NCBI GenBank assembly: GCA_030704615.1
Contig: CM060733.1
Span: 3,596,001 to 3,660,000 of the forward strand
Source: Takakia lepidozioides
Lineage: Eukaryota; Streptophyta; Takakiopsida; Takakiales; Takakiaceae
Length of the DNA: 64,000 nt
Direction of reading: 5' to 3'
Below, one piece after another: positions 41,077 through 52,330 of this stretch. Each line of letters begins with the position of its first letter. Positions within the stretch are counted from its first letter, which is position 1. The translations under genes and the position numbers were made by a program. Under the pieces are notes generated by a model. It made no database searches and was not told where the DNA came from. It saw nothing but the letters and a program-made list of their open reading frames with translations.

Positions 41077-44000
41077 GTGTCTCTCATGCTCCTCCATCGT
41101 AACACTAAAGATGATGATGCCATCTATGTAGCACCGAGCAAAGTCCACCTCTGCTAGAATCCTATCCATGACTCTCTGAAACTCTGCAGGAGCATTCTTA
41201 AGCCCAAATGGTAAGAACCGCCACTGATATAGGCAATCCTTGCCGTGCTCATTGATCCCCCAAAATGTCGTCTTCTGCTTGTCCGCCTCCTTGATTGGCA
41301 ACTGGTGATATCTGGATCGTAAATCCAAAGTGCTAAAGACCTTAGCATGCCCGATGGTATCAAAGATCTCCTCTGGTGTTGGCATGGCATACTTATCGGA
41401 CTTGGTCTGACGATTTACAGGCCGGTAATCACCGCACATACGTCTCTCCGTCCAATTGCCATAGACATCCTTCTTGGCTGGCATCACTGTGGCTGAAGCA
41501 TACTCTTCACCAGAGAGCTCTACCAAACCTGCCTCCCAGAGATCTTGAGTCCTCATCTGAATCAAAGACCTCTCCATGTTACTGTATCTATAGGTCTCCG
41601 AAAGATTGGCGTGTCAGTGGCCAAATCAATACGGATCTCTTGACCCTTCAGTGCTCCCAAGTCCTTCAAACTGAAGGCAAAGCAATTCCTGTAAGCCCTC
41701 AGGAACCGCCGTATACGTCGTCTCTCTCCTCCGGTGACAATGGGTCCAATGTTAGGCTCCCAATTGTCCTCCGTAACTGCAACCTTAAGTCCAGTGGGCT
41801 TAGAGGTAGAGGACGTGTCCAGTGGTTGCTATGTTGCAACCTCTTGAGCAGTACTCCTTACCTGCTCAGTCAGTGACAAAGCCTCATCCTGCCCCATCAT
41901 CTCATCCTCAAGGACTTCCTCCACCCGAGAAAAATCCCCAACCTCATCTTTCATCGCCACCTTGGCTGCCAACTCCCTCTGAACCTCGAGCACCTCCCAC
42001 GTGTGCCATGGATGCCTGCACCCCGTGGTCCTCACATGCTTGCCCCCACTCACTGCCTGTACCGTCTCGGTAGGCAGAGAGACCATCGAGGGAAGTGTAC
42101 TCCGCACTCTGCGTTGCTTAGCCATAGCCAAGCTGATAATCCAAGTCAAGCAATTGAGATCCATTGCTTGCCCCAACACTTGACGACGTGATGCCTCAGA
42201 AAGAGACGACACCGCCGTGGTACCAGTGGTAAAACCTATTGCCCGTTCACGCTCGTCAGCATTAGGCTCCACTAACTGCTGCAACTGAGCATCCTACAGG
42301 AGGCCAGGTCCACTATCCCGGAAAGCATGCGATCCTGGGAAGCTGAGCAGTGTAGGTAATGCTGCTCGTGGTTGACCCACCTTGTTGACCACTGCCAAAG
42401 GCGAACGGTCATCGTGTCTCACACGCTGAGACTGCCTCCCTGTGTCCAGAATGTTATCCATTGTGAGATGTGCTGGCCGCTGCACCCCATCGAATGCACG
42501 CTTGAGCAATGCGGGTGGCATCAAGTTAGTCCACCATAGCCGTGGACGATGAGCCCGTGACCCCACTGTAGCTGCATCTAGCAACACTGCTGACCCAAGC
42601 CACAACCGGACTTGATGCACACTGGCCATCACCCTGGCCCGAGAATCGCCCATCAGTGGCACATTCTCCAAGATATATGCTGGAGATACAGCTTGATGAA
42701 GCTGCAAGTGGCGCAAAACCCGCACCATCTCCCAAAACAGACCTGACCTCGAGTCTCGCAATCCATTGCCATGCCCAGCTGATGAATGCCTTTGGCAAGG
42801 CCAACCTGCCACTACCAGATAAATGGAGCCAACCCGCTCCAAATCCTGCGCCTCCAGCAACGAAATGTCTGCTGGCAAGGCCTGCTGATATCCACAAATT
42901 GCAGACACCGACAACAACTCAGGGTACCGCTGCACCAACTGAGCAACATGATGAAGTGAAACGCGTCGTGCAGTCTCATTCTTCTCCACATACAGGTAAC
43001 ACCGAACTTGTACACCTGCCTGTAACACAGCAGCCAATCCGGTGTTGATCCCGCTAAACAAGTCCAGAAGACAAATGCCTTCATCCGGATACTGCCACAC
43101 AGGTATGGTGTCCAATGGAGACAACTGAGGTGGTCCTGGTGCAATCCCCGCACTCTCCTCCTCTCCTGACGGTACAAAAGCCTCCACCCAGGCTTGTTGC
43201 ACCCGTCGATCAGCATCCCGCTGCAAATCCTTGCTCGTGCCCCACAATGGAGTCTGAGCAACCATGGTAGGCAACTCCGCCATACCATACATGTCATCCT
43301 GCTCTCCTGGAGGTGGCACATCCTCTGAATGAGCGTTGCCCTCAAGCAACTCTCTAGGCCAACTCACTGCCGCTGTGAATGCTGCTAGTGTCGGCATCTT
43401 GCCTCGCTGGGCAACCGCAACTCCTCCTATGAACATCACAGGGAGCTGCACATGTCGGCCCTCCCCTGACTGCCATGCAGGCCTATAGGAAGCTGACTCC
43501 TCCCAAAAATCCAGGGTGAAGCCCATGGGGTACAACACTGCCCCACCAACCAGGTCATCGTATGAGACCGTGTCTGTCACAATGGCCTTGGCTCGCATCA
43601 CTGAGCCATGTGTAGGGTGATCCGGCCGTAGTCTGATAGCCAACTCACGCCGTATCATGCCCCGAGCCTGCTCTGATCCTCCCAGAGACGTCTGTATCTG
43701 GAAAGGACAAGGCTCCATATCCACCTCCGTGAGGCCCAAGCCTGCAATAGCAGCTCTGCCCAACATCAATGGCTGAGCTCCCGAGTCCAACAAGACCCGC
43801 AGTGGCCGGCACCTCTTGCCTGCCGGTCCACTCAAACAGAAAATGCCATCCTGGTTGTCTAACATGACAACTCCAGGTGTCACCATGGCGCGCTCAATGG
43901 CTGGCCTAGCTGGCAGCTCCATCAACCTGGCAGCTGCAGCTTGCCATGGCGCCGCCGTTGCAGTCTTGACCCTCAAATCCGAGGATCCCTCCGGCACTAC

Positions 44001-45818
44001 ACCTCCCACTATCTTCACAGAAGATGAAGTAACCTCCCCACTCTCACAGAGTGTAGCTGCCAGCCTGAACACCTCAGCTGGTCTTACCCCCGGCGTCGCA
44101 ATCATGGTAGCCGAGAACAATGGAGCCTGGCACACAGATGTGGCCGCTTCTAGCAGCACACTAGCTGCCGTAGCCTTGGCAACACTAGGTAGTGGTGCTA
44201 CCCGTGTAGCTCTCCCCAATGGCATAGTAACCTCCGCCTCAGTAACAGTCGGGCGAGAACTAGGTGCCATGGATGGCGTCGACACTATCTCCGCCAATGT
44301 GAATGACTGAGGAAGCCTAGCCTGACGGCTTGCTTCCCCACGCTGTGGATCCAACTCCACCTCTGCACCTCGTGGCTCAAGAACTCGTGCTGCTCCTCGA
44401 GTCACGGCTGCAGCAGACTCCACCTGCACTAGTGGTAATGCTGCTCCACACATGAATCCCATGCCTCCCATATCTCCTCCCTCAGGAGCAGGAGGTGGAC
44501 CATCCGGCCTTAGAGCCGGTACCACTTGAGCTGTAGTCATGGCAGCGAGCCTCTGCTCTAGCTGCTGAAGCCGGTTGGTCATGCCTTGGTCAACACCCTG
44601 ACCTCTGCGTCCTTGGCCATGTTGAGCTTGCCCTTGGCCTGCACCTCGTGGCTGGCCACCTCGTCCTCTTTGGGCAGCTCCACCTAGCCCCCGGCCACCA
44701 TTGTTCCCTTGGAACTGGTGTGGGCGCAACTCAGGATGCAAACCATAACACTGGGCCTCTCCATGCCCGTGCTTGCCACAATGCCCACACTGCAACTGTG
44801 CATGTTGTGCATGTGCCGGCCCTTTGCCTCGGCAATCCTTCTTGACATGGGGTCCTCCACATGCCCAGCACACCACATCCGCCCGTTGTTGGCCAGCAAA
44901 TGAAGGGAGAGACCCCTGCATCTGAGGTCCTCTCTGCCCTTCCCTGAGCTTCACCTGAGCCCCCTTATTGCCTTGAGCACGTTGAGGTAGTGATTGGCTA
45001 GGAGCACCACTACCCCGTGGTGTCTCCTTAGCAAATCCCACCATGACCACTCGTTCCTCCACCATGTTGAGCTCTATCCGCTCTGCCAGCAAAAACACAT
45101 ACTCTTGCAAGCTCCGCAACTTCTCTGTCCTCACCCCTTGGTAGTTCCCTCTCAACTCTTCGAAGAACTCCACAACAAGGTTGAAGGCAGGCACGGGTAC
45201 TAGTGTTGGTGCGGTAGTAGCTTGGGTGGACGTCGTAGCTACTGTACCACCAGTCCCACTAGTCCCACTGCTACTTGCTGAAGCTGCCGGTGCAGCGGCA
45301 GGTGTAGCCACTGCCCTCGTGGCTCTAGTGCCCCTAGTGATGGAGACATAGTCGGGTGACCAGTACATCCTCCACTCCTCAATCTCAACCTCATGCCCCC
45401 GCCTGAACTCATGGTAATCATCCATAGGCGGCCCCTCAAGGTGCTGAAACGGCCCCTTCCATGCCATGAAAGGCGTAAATAGTTGTGGATTACTCATTTG
45501 CTGCAAATCACACCAACTATCAAACTCTTGGATAAAATCATCCAACTTGATGGTGCCCACCGCCCCAGAGTACCTTCGTGGCCCCTTGGTAGCTCCATAC
45601 ATATCTTCCATTGTGTCCCACAACAATGGCAAAGAAACAACTTGCACCGCCGGTATGAGTCCTCCTGATTCACAATCCGAATCAGAACCTTCCGTAGAAA
45701 ACACAGGAGGTGAAGGTGGCCTAAACCGCACACCTCGTCTCGTGTACCCACTAGTATCGCTAGTGCTCGAACCGGCATTGTCCCCAGCAACTAGTGGCAC
45801 CTCCGTGTTGACACTCAA
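41077..45818 (-). mobile_element. Ty3/gypsy 5' half: gag-PR-DNA methyltransferase-RT
   Basis: One reading frame runs on the minus strand from ATG at 45818. Gag comes first (residues about 90-300), followed by two zinc knuckles (CWACGGPHVKKDC and CGHCGKHGHGEAQC), then an aspartic protease (VLLDSGAQ). A C5-cytosine methyltransferase starts near residue 913. The frame meets TAG at 42294-42296 and again at 41829-41831 but stays open between and beyond them. RT follows, with a one-base frameshift near 41595. RT (41577-41077) has the CGDYRPVN, LPFGLKNAPAEFQ and YIDGIIIF blocks; the usual YIDD is YIDG here. RT ends abruptly at 41077 after GAGCATGAGAGACAC, and the rest is found on the other strand at 47150. 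Confidence 0.9.
41829..43082 (-). other. DNMT3-like C5-cytosine methyltransferase domain in pol
   Basis: These enzymes transfer a methyl group from S-adenosylmethionine to cytosine C5 in DNA. Motif I is LLDLFSGINTGL (residues about 917-928 of the ORF). Motif IV is AGWPCQ with the catalytic cysteine at residue 1008 (codon 42797-42795). Motif VI is ILENV (about 1049-1053) and motif VIII is AHRPRLWWTN. After the in-frame TAG at 42294-42296 the frame continues with a motif IX-X-like end (ERERAIGF and RRQVLGQAMDLNCLTWI). The AHRPRxxW form and overall layout resemble DNMT3 more than bacterial enzymes. The domain lies between protease and RT, so it would be made as part of the polyprotein. The catalytic motifs are intact; the first stop removes motifs IX-X. 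Confidence 0.85.
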
Positions 45819-46540
45819 CCGGTCATGAACATGTCCTTAACCCCCTCTCCACAAGGTAACCGGGTAGAGAACCTGTTGCGGCTTATGGTTTGGAATACTA
45901 AGTTCCTAACATAGCCTACACCTGTACCTGCATCCACCGTAAGCACTCCTATGGTTGGCTGGTCATCACCTCCAACCTCACCACAGGAGAAACAATGATG
46001 GTCTGGCTGGTCATCACCCCAGCCTCACCATCGACAGCATGCTCTAGGATTGGCCGGTGATCAAATCCGGACCGATCACCTATAAAAACAAGCGCCCACA
46101 CAAAACTAGCATGGCGCATAGTCAAGCATGCAGGTATACAGGGGATCCAAACACAAGAAATCAGAATGACAACTCCCCCACACCAAAAACAACTCCACGG
46201 TGTTGCTCCTGCAATGACACCCCAGCCCAAACCCGGACTGACTCTTGCCTCCACCTACGGAAAGGTCTTGGCCTAATGAGAGGGTGGAAACTACGAGGAA
46301 GAGTTGCTAAAGCAATGCCTAACCCCAGCATGCCCTCATCCCAACACTCTTCCTCTCCTCTCTTCCCTCACTTGCATGACCATGGGAATATCATGAAGAT
46401 ACTCCTCAAACCGCCCTCCTCTAGCTTCAAAATTCGGCCTTCAAGACCACATGCCAATCCTTAGGCAGTCCACCAGTGCCTCCACGAGTCAGCACAGGCC
46501 GTCCACAGGTCAACACGGGCCACCACAGACCAGCACAGGC
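45819..46540 (-). other. Leader region of the methyltransferase retroelement
   Basis: This is non-coding sequence upstream of the gag ATG on the minus strand. I could not find a primer-binding site complementary to initiator methionine tRNA, nor a convincing LTR end. Short open frames are not supported. Toward 46450 the sequence becomes rich in CAC/CAG words and grades into the tandem array. Confidence 0.4.
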
Positions 46541-47140
46541 CCACATAGCTCACTGGTCACAGCCGTCACAGCCCCGCACAGGCCACAGCCCTACACAGGT
46601 CACAGGGTCACAGGGTCACAGCCCCACTGGCCGCAGTCTGTCACAACCCGTCACAGCCCCAAAGGCCACAGCCTATCACAGCCCCTCACAGCCCCTCACA
46701 GCCCCTCACAGCCATAGGCCACATGGCACAGCCTCTCACAGCCCTACACAGGTCGCAGGGGTCACAGCCCCAAAGGCCACAGCCCCTCACAGCCGTCACA
46801 GCCCCACATGCCACATGGCACAGCGTGTCACAGCCCTATACAGGTCACAGGGGTCACAGCCCCAAAGGCCACAGCCTGTCACAGCCCCTCACAGCCCCTC
46901 ACAGCCCCACAGGCCATAGGGCACAGCCTGTCACAGCCCCTCATAGCCCCACAGGCCACAGGGCACAGCCTGTCACAGCCCCTCACAGCCCCACATGCCA
47001 CTGGGCTTAGCATATCACAGCCCGCCACAGCCTGTCACAGCCCCTCACAGCCCCTCACAGCCCTGTGGCCTGTGGGGCTGTGACGGGCTGTGACGGGCTG
47101 TGAGGGGCTGTGATAGGCTATGCCCTGTGGCCTGTGGGGC
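46540..47140. repeat. CACAGCCC tandem array with inverted end
   Basis: About 600 bp consist of degenerate units built from CACAGCCCCTCACAGCCC and CACAGGCCACAGGGCACAG. At about 47061 the array flips to its complement (GGCTGTGACGGGCTGTGAGG) up to 47147, forming a hairpin. Open frames across it are repeat artefacts. It lies between the two oppositely oriented halves of the Ty3 element and may be expanded LTR or leader sequence. Confidence 0.75.
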
Positions 47141-47146
47141 TGTGAC

Positions 47147-49387
47147 GGGAGCATGAGAGATACCTTCAGGTGGTACTGGAGTGCTTGAGAGCGCACGGAT
47201 TGAAGTTGCATCCGGGGAAGTGCAAGTTTTTCCACAACCAGATTGAGTATCTGGGTCACATGATATATCATGGAGGATTGGGGGTACAGCAGACTAAGGT
47301 AGAAGCCATTGCACAAATTCCACGCCCCACGGATGTGAGCCGAGTTCGAGCTTTCATGGGGTTGGCAAACTATTATAGACGGTTTGTCAAGGGATTTAGT
47401 ACCATTGCAAAGGCTCTAACCAAGCTGACCAAGGTGGACCAGGAGTGGCAGTGGGAAGATGAGCAGGAACGAGCTTTTCAAGAGCTCAAGGCGAGGTTGA
47501 CCTCGGCGCCTATCCTAAGACGACCTATCAGGGGGCGTCCCTTTCAGCTGCATACGGATTGGAGCATGCTGGGGCTTGGAGCGGTGCTCACACAGGTGGA
47601 TGATGAGGGAAGAGAGTTCGTCGTGGCTTATGCTAGCCACTCGAACAACGCTGTAGAGGCTAAGTACAGCTCATATGAGGGAGAGTGCTTAGCTGCAGTG
47701 TGGGCCGTGGCATACTTCAGGTGCTATCTATACAAAAATCTTTTCACCCTTGTCACGGATCACCAACCACTCAAGTGGTTGATGGAGTCAGACAAGTTTA
47801 CGGTGAGACGGAGGAGATGGTGCCGGGATGGCACGCTTCTGCATTTTTGTGTATCTTGGCATCGGGAGGTCAGGTTGGACCTACAATAGGGATGACTGTA
47901 GACGGAATGTTTGAGGACCCTGAGACTAGTGATGAGCCAGGTGGTGCCAGAGATATACATGAGGATTCGCCTGTGTTGGACTACCTCCGCACGGGAGACA
48001 CGGCGGCCACTGTGACTGCCAGGAAGAGGGATCAGATCCTGCAACGAGCCAAGAGGTTCAAGTGGGAGGGGATACACCTACTTAGGATGGTCGGGTGAGG
48101 ATTGTGCCTCACCCCACACAGCGTGCACGGTTAGTGCGGCATGCCCATGAGGAGTTGGGGCATTTTGGAGTGTGACGCACTCACAGTTTACTGCAAGGGC
48201 AGTATTGGTGGCGTGGTATGCATACAGAGGTGCAACAGTTCGTGGCTAGGTGCATGGTGTGTGACAGGGTGCGTGCTTCATTCAACACCCCTATACCACA
48301 GTTGCATCCTTTACCAATCATGGGATTGGGCTACAGGTGGAGTCTTGACTTTGCAGGACCGTTGCCACTGACTATGCGCCACCACAGATATGTGTTGGTG
48401 ATGGTGGAGCACTTCTCCAAGTGGATTGAGTTGGTTCTATTGCCTGACAAGGCTAGTGAGGGGGCTGCGTATGCATTCTTGGATCGTGTGCTTAGTCGAT
48501 TTGGTGCTCCAGCTGAGGTACTCACGGACCAAGGGAGAGAGTTCTTGGGGGAGTTTCAGGCTTTGTGTGATGAAGCCTTGATAGACCACAACACCACTTC
48601 TCGGGATCATCCTGAGGCCGATGGCTTAGCAGAAAGAGTTGTTCAGACGGTGAAGAGGGGTTTGCGCAAGTATGGCTTGCAGAAGGGACATCTAGTAGAT
48701 TGGGATCTTCAGGTTCCTTGGTTAGCCATGGGCTACAGGTTCAGCAAACAAGCATCACTTGCCTCCTTCTCACCATATTTCCTTCTCTTTGGCCGAGAGC
48801 CGGATTTGCCTGCAACCATTCGTAGGGACACTGCTCAAGTCCTTAACCTTGACGATCCGGACGTATAGGTACGTGTATGTGATCAGCGTGCAAAGTTGTT
48901 CAAGAAAATCATGCCCATGGCTTTTGAGAACCCTGCCATTGCACAGCACCGTGATACGTTGAGGTATGCCACTATACGTGGTAGAGGATATCGTCCTGGG
49001 GTTCGGAGGTTTAGCCCTGGTGACTATGTTTATTTGCAGCAGACTGCTCCTACGACTCTGGATGTTACTGCAGGGCGTGTTATTCTGAGGGTTTGAGAGG
49101 TGTTGCCCTCAGGGGTCCTGATCTTGGAGGGTCGGGCTGGCATGACTTGGAAGGACCATGTGTGTAATTGTGCGCCATGTCACCTTCCCAATGTCGATGG
49201 CAGAGTTGACCCAAACTTGACAGTGGTACCTGCAGGTTTGAGGTGCATGCTCTGTGGGTCTACCAAAGGGGCAGCCACCATGCTGGTGTGTGATCGATGC
49301 TCAAGGGGTTGGCATATGGGATGCTTGACACCACCTCTTGAGAAGGTTCCTGAGGGAGATTGGTTGTGTCTACACTGCTTGGGATAG
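47147..49387 (+). pseudogene. Ty3/gypsy 3' half: RT thumb, RNase H, integrase, PHD
   Basis: Coding resumes at GGAGCATGAGAGATACC, the same point at which the minus-strand half ends. In order: RT connection (LHPGKCKFF...YLGHMI), RNase H (FQLHTDWSMLGLGAVLTQ; YSSYEGECLAAVWAV; DHQPLKWLMESDK), then an internal deletion near 47805. The integrase zinc region (H...H, CMVCDRV) follows, then the core with DFAGP, LTDQGREF and HPEADGLAERV (D, D, E), then a C-terminal domain. Stops lie near 48174 (TGA), 48866 (TAG) and 49094 (TGA) and the frame shifts near 47810 and 48100, so it is inactive as it stands. Between stops the integrase is well conserved. Confidence 0.85.
49228..49387 (+). other. PHD finger at integrase C-terminus
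   Basis: The last 50 residues before the stop carry all eight zinc ligands of a C4HC3 PHD finger in order: CMLC, CDRC, WHMGC and CLHC, with the usual P..WLC ending. PHD fingers read histone H3 tails. Many Ty3 elements carry a chromodomain at this site instead, as the chromovirus at 2200-4256 does. The placement suggests a role in choosing integration sites, which is inference. Confidence 0.85.
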
Positions 49388-49647
49388 TGGCAGTGGACAT
49401 GACTGGAGGCAGCTAACAAGACATGGGAGGCCAAGCTCATAGGAGTCAATACATGAGATCCCAAGCTCAAGTTCACAGGTTGCAAGACGGCGACTAACGA
49501 TGGGGCAACTCTTGCACCCGGCCTCTTGATCTATCGAGTTTGAGTGTAGTAGGGATAGTGGTGGAGGACTTAGTGAGGCTATGGTCACTATCACATCTTG
49601 TGGCTACCTGGACTTAGAGGGACCTAAGCACCAGCTAGGGGGGCGAT
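49388..49647 (+). other. 3' untranslated region and polypurine tract
   Basis: The element's non-coding tail ends in AGCTAGGGGGGCGAT, a likely polypurine tract that primes plus-strand synthesis, immediately before the LTR start at 49648. Confidence 0.5.
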
Positions 49648-49830
49648 TGTGTGGACTAGTGACTGCCATAGTGGGCAGCATAGTGGCAGCCTAGTGACTG
49701 ACTAGTTGTAGCCTAGTGGTTGGATTAGTGGCTGGACTAGTGGTGGACTAGTGGTATACTAGTGTGTGGTGTGCACATGTGTTGTGTGGTTTTGGACAGC
49801 GATGTAGTTGTGTAGCGATATATATGCGCA
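49648..49830 (+). mobile_element. Start of 3' LTR, truncated
   Basis: It begins TGTGTGGACTAGTGACTG and is made of degenerate ACTAGTGG/CTAGTGAC words. PPR sequence resumes near 49831 (GCATTGAGGATACGAAGGCA), so the LTR is short or truncated. No matching LTR was recognised near the 5' half. Confidence 0.5.
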
Positions 49831-51365
49831 CGACAGCATTGAGGATACGAAGGCAGTGTTCAACAATATGGCTGAATAAAATGTGGTGTCATGGACCGCG
49901 ATGCTTGCAGGGTATGCACAGCAGGAGAGCAAGACGTAGGCTTTGGAGACCTATGAGCAAATGATGGTGGAAGGGGTGAAGCCCGACCACATCACATCTG
50001 TGGGTTTGCAAGCCTGGCAGCCCTAGAAAAGGGCAAAGAGGTGCAAGGTGACATCGTCAAAGCTGGAATTGTACCAGATGTCATTGTGAACACTACCCTG
50101 GTGGACATGTATGCCAAACGTGGGTGCATTAAGGATGCAAAGGGAGTTTTCAACACTATGGCTGAACGAGATGTGGTGTCATTGAAGACGATGCTTGCAG
50201 GGTATCCACAGCAGGGACGTGGTATGGGGGCTTTGGAGACCTATGATCAGATGATGGGCAAGGGGTGAAGCCCAACCACATCACATTTCTATGCATTAGC
50301 AATGCGTGTGCAAGCCTGGCAGCTCTGGAAAAGGGCAAAAGAGGTCCATGGCGACATGGTCAGAGTTGCAGTTGTACCAAATGTCATTATGAACAATACC
50401 CTCGTGGACATGTATGAAGGGAGTGTTCGACAGTATGGCTGAACGAGATGTGGTGTCATGGAGTGCGATGATTGCAGGATATGCACAGCAAGGGCGCGGG
50501 ATGGAGGCTTTGGAGACCTATGAGCAAATGATGTGCGAAGGGGGTGAAGCCCAACTACATGACGTTTGTTTGCATTTGCAATGTGTGTGCAAGCCTGGCA
50601 GCCCTGGAAAAGTGCAAAGATGTCCATGGTGACATTATCAAATCTGGAATTGTACCCGATGTCATTCTGAACACTGCCCTGGTGGACATGTATGTCAAAT
50701 GTGCGTGCATTGAGGATGCAAATCGTGTGTGATGATTGCAAGATATGCACAGCAAGGGTGCGGGATGGAGGCTTTGGAGACCTATGAGCAAATGATTTGC
50801 GAAGGGGTGAAAACCAACCACATCACATTTGTTTGTCTTTGCAATGCGTGTGCAAGCCTGGGAGCTCTGGAAAAGGGGAAAGAGGTCCATGGTGACATCG
50901 TCAAAGCTGGAATTGTACCTGATGTCATCCTGAACACTGCCCTGGAGGACACATGTGGCTGCATTAAGGATGCAATGGGAGTTAATTTCAACACCATGGT
51001 TGAACAAGATGTGGTGTCGTGGAACGCGATGCTTGCAGGGGTATGCACAGCAGGGGCGTGGGATGGAGGTTTTGGAGACCTATGAGCAAATGATGGGGGA
51101 AGGGGTGAAGCCACATCACGTTTGTGTGCGTTTGCAGTTCATGTGCAAGTCTGGCAGCCCTGGAAAAGGGCAAAGAGGTGCATGGTTGCATCGCCAAAGC
51201 TGGAATTGTACCAGATGAGATTCTGAACAATACCCTCGTGGACATGTATGCCAAATGTGGGTGCATCAAGGATGCGGAGGGAGTGTTCAACAGTATGGCT
51301 GAACGAGATTTGGTGCTATATCAAACATCTATGCTGCAGCTCTCAGGTGGGATGATACTGCAAAG
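49831..51365 (+). pseudogene. PPR repeat block
   Basis: Five to six PLS units are spread over several frames (best: 50729-51085 and 51124-51369). Lesions include a lost start of one unit at 50415 and an extra G at 50541. The block joins directly from a PPR unit (RDLVLYQTSMLQL) to the E/DYW junction at 51315, skipping the E domain. Confidence 0.8.
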
Positions 51366-51862
51366 GTGAGAAGAATGATGAAGGTCAGAGGGGTTAGAAA
51401 GGAGCCAGATGACAAATTGCATCCCAGAATTAAGGAAATCCATGCTGAGCTAAGAAGATTGTCTGGGCAGATGAAGGAGGCGGGGTATGTGCCTGACACA
51501 CATTTTTTATTGCATGATGTGGAGGAAAGGAATTTTCTCTTAGCTACCACAGTGAGAAGCTGGTCATTGGTTTTGGGCTGATCAGCACGACTCATCAAGA
51601 ATCTTCGAGTGTGTGGAGACTGCCACACCTCCACCAACTTCATCTCAAAGATTGTTGGCCGAACAATTGTTGTATGGGACGCTAACTACTTTCCACCACT
51701 TTGAAGATGAGATTTGTTCTTGTGGTGATTACTGGTGAAAGGATGTTTTCTTGGAAAGATGCTAGTGTCTTGCTTCATTCATTGATCTGTGTAGCTACTC
51801 AGACCATCCACCAATTCCTGATAGTGGGGTCTACCCGGCATAGGTAGGAAGTCAGCCCACAA
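51366..51862 (+). pseudogene. DYW domain copy and 3' flank, split by CACTA
   Basis: It contains [40 protein letters not shown] and the terminal CSCGDYW at 51715-51738, with the same one-base insertion before HHF as at 21361. The 3' flank unit follows and stops at CAGCCCACAA (51862), where the CACTA element begins. In the copy at 21411 the flank continues ...CAGCCCACAATTGCACTTGA, so the insertion point is exact. Confidence 0.85.
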
Positions 51863-52330
51863 CACTAGTACAGAAACTGGTTTTTTTAACGGCTCTTCTC
51901 ACACATTTTGGTGTGAAAAAAACGCAAGTTCACACCCCCCCTTGGTGTTAGGTTAACCTAGTCCTTTGCACCACATGTGAACTTTCTTGGTCCTGTGAAA
52001 AAAACCATCTCACACCAAACTTGCACCTGATGTGGCAGTAGGCTTAGGTGGCTCTTTTGACGGATATTTTGACTGGTTAGTTCAACTACTATTTTGACTA
52101 AGTAATCTTAATGGTCTTTCTACGGTACTTATTACACCTCGGCGCCACCATGTTTGCCACATGTATGTCAAAGGGAATGCCACGTAATAGAGTCCATCAG
52201 AATTATTAAATAAATAATAGATATTAAGGGCTCTTCTTACGGACTCTCTCACACAGATTTAACACCAGGTTCAAGTCGTGGTGTGATCGCAATGACACTA
52301 GTGTGAATACTGTCACATCCACTGTTTTGT
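51863..52330 (+). repeat. CACTA left terminal and subterminal region
   Basis: The terminal CACTAG is followed by short direct and inverted words (CTCACACATTTTGGTGTGAA; CTCACACCAAACTTGCACC; GGTGTGATCGCAATGACACT). Such arrays are where TNPA binds to bring the ends together. The likely 3-bp target duplication on the left is CAA (51860-51862). Confidence 0.65.

Noticed and set aside
43816-45828. Plus-strand open frames of 60-164 codons opposite gag and methyltransferase
   Set aside because: Shadows of the 1174-codon minus-strand frame; the GC-rich third positions keep the complement open.
46451-47083. Overlapping open frames of 88-147 codons in several plus-strand frames
   Set aside because: They are produced by the CACAGCCC tandem array, which lacks stops in most frames. 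The peptides are repeats of SQPLTAPHS-like words without any family.
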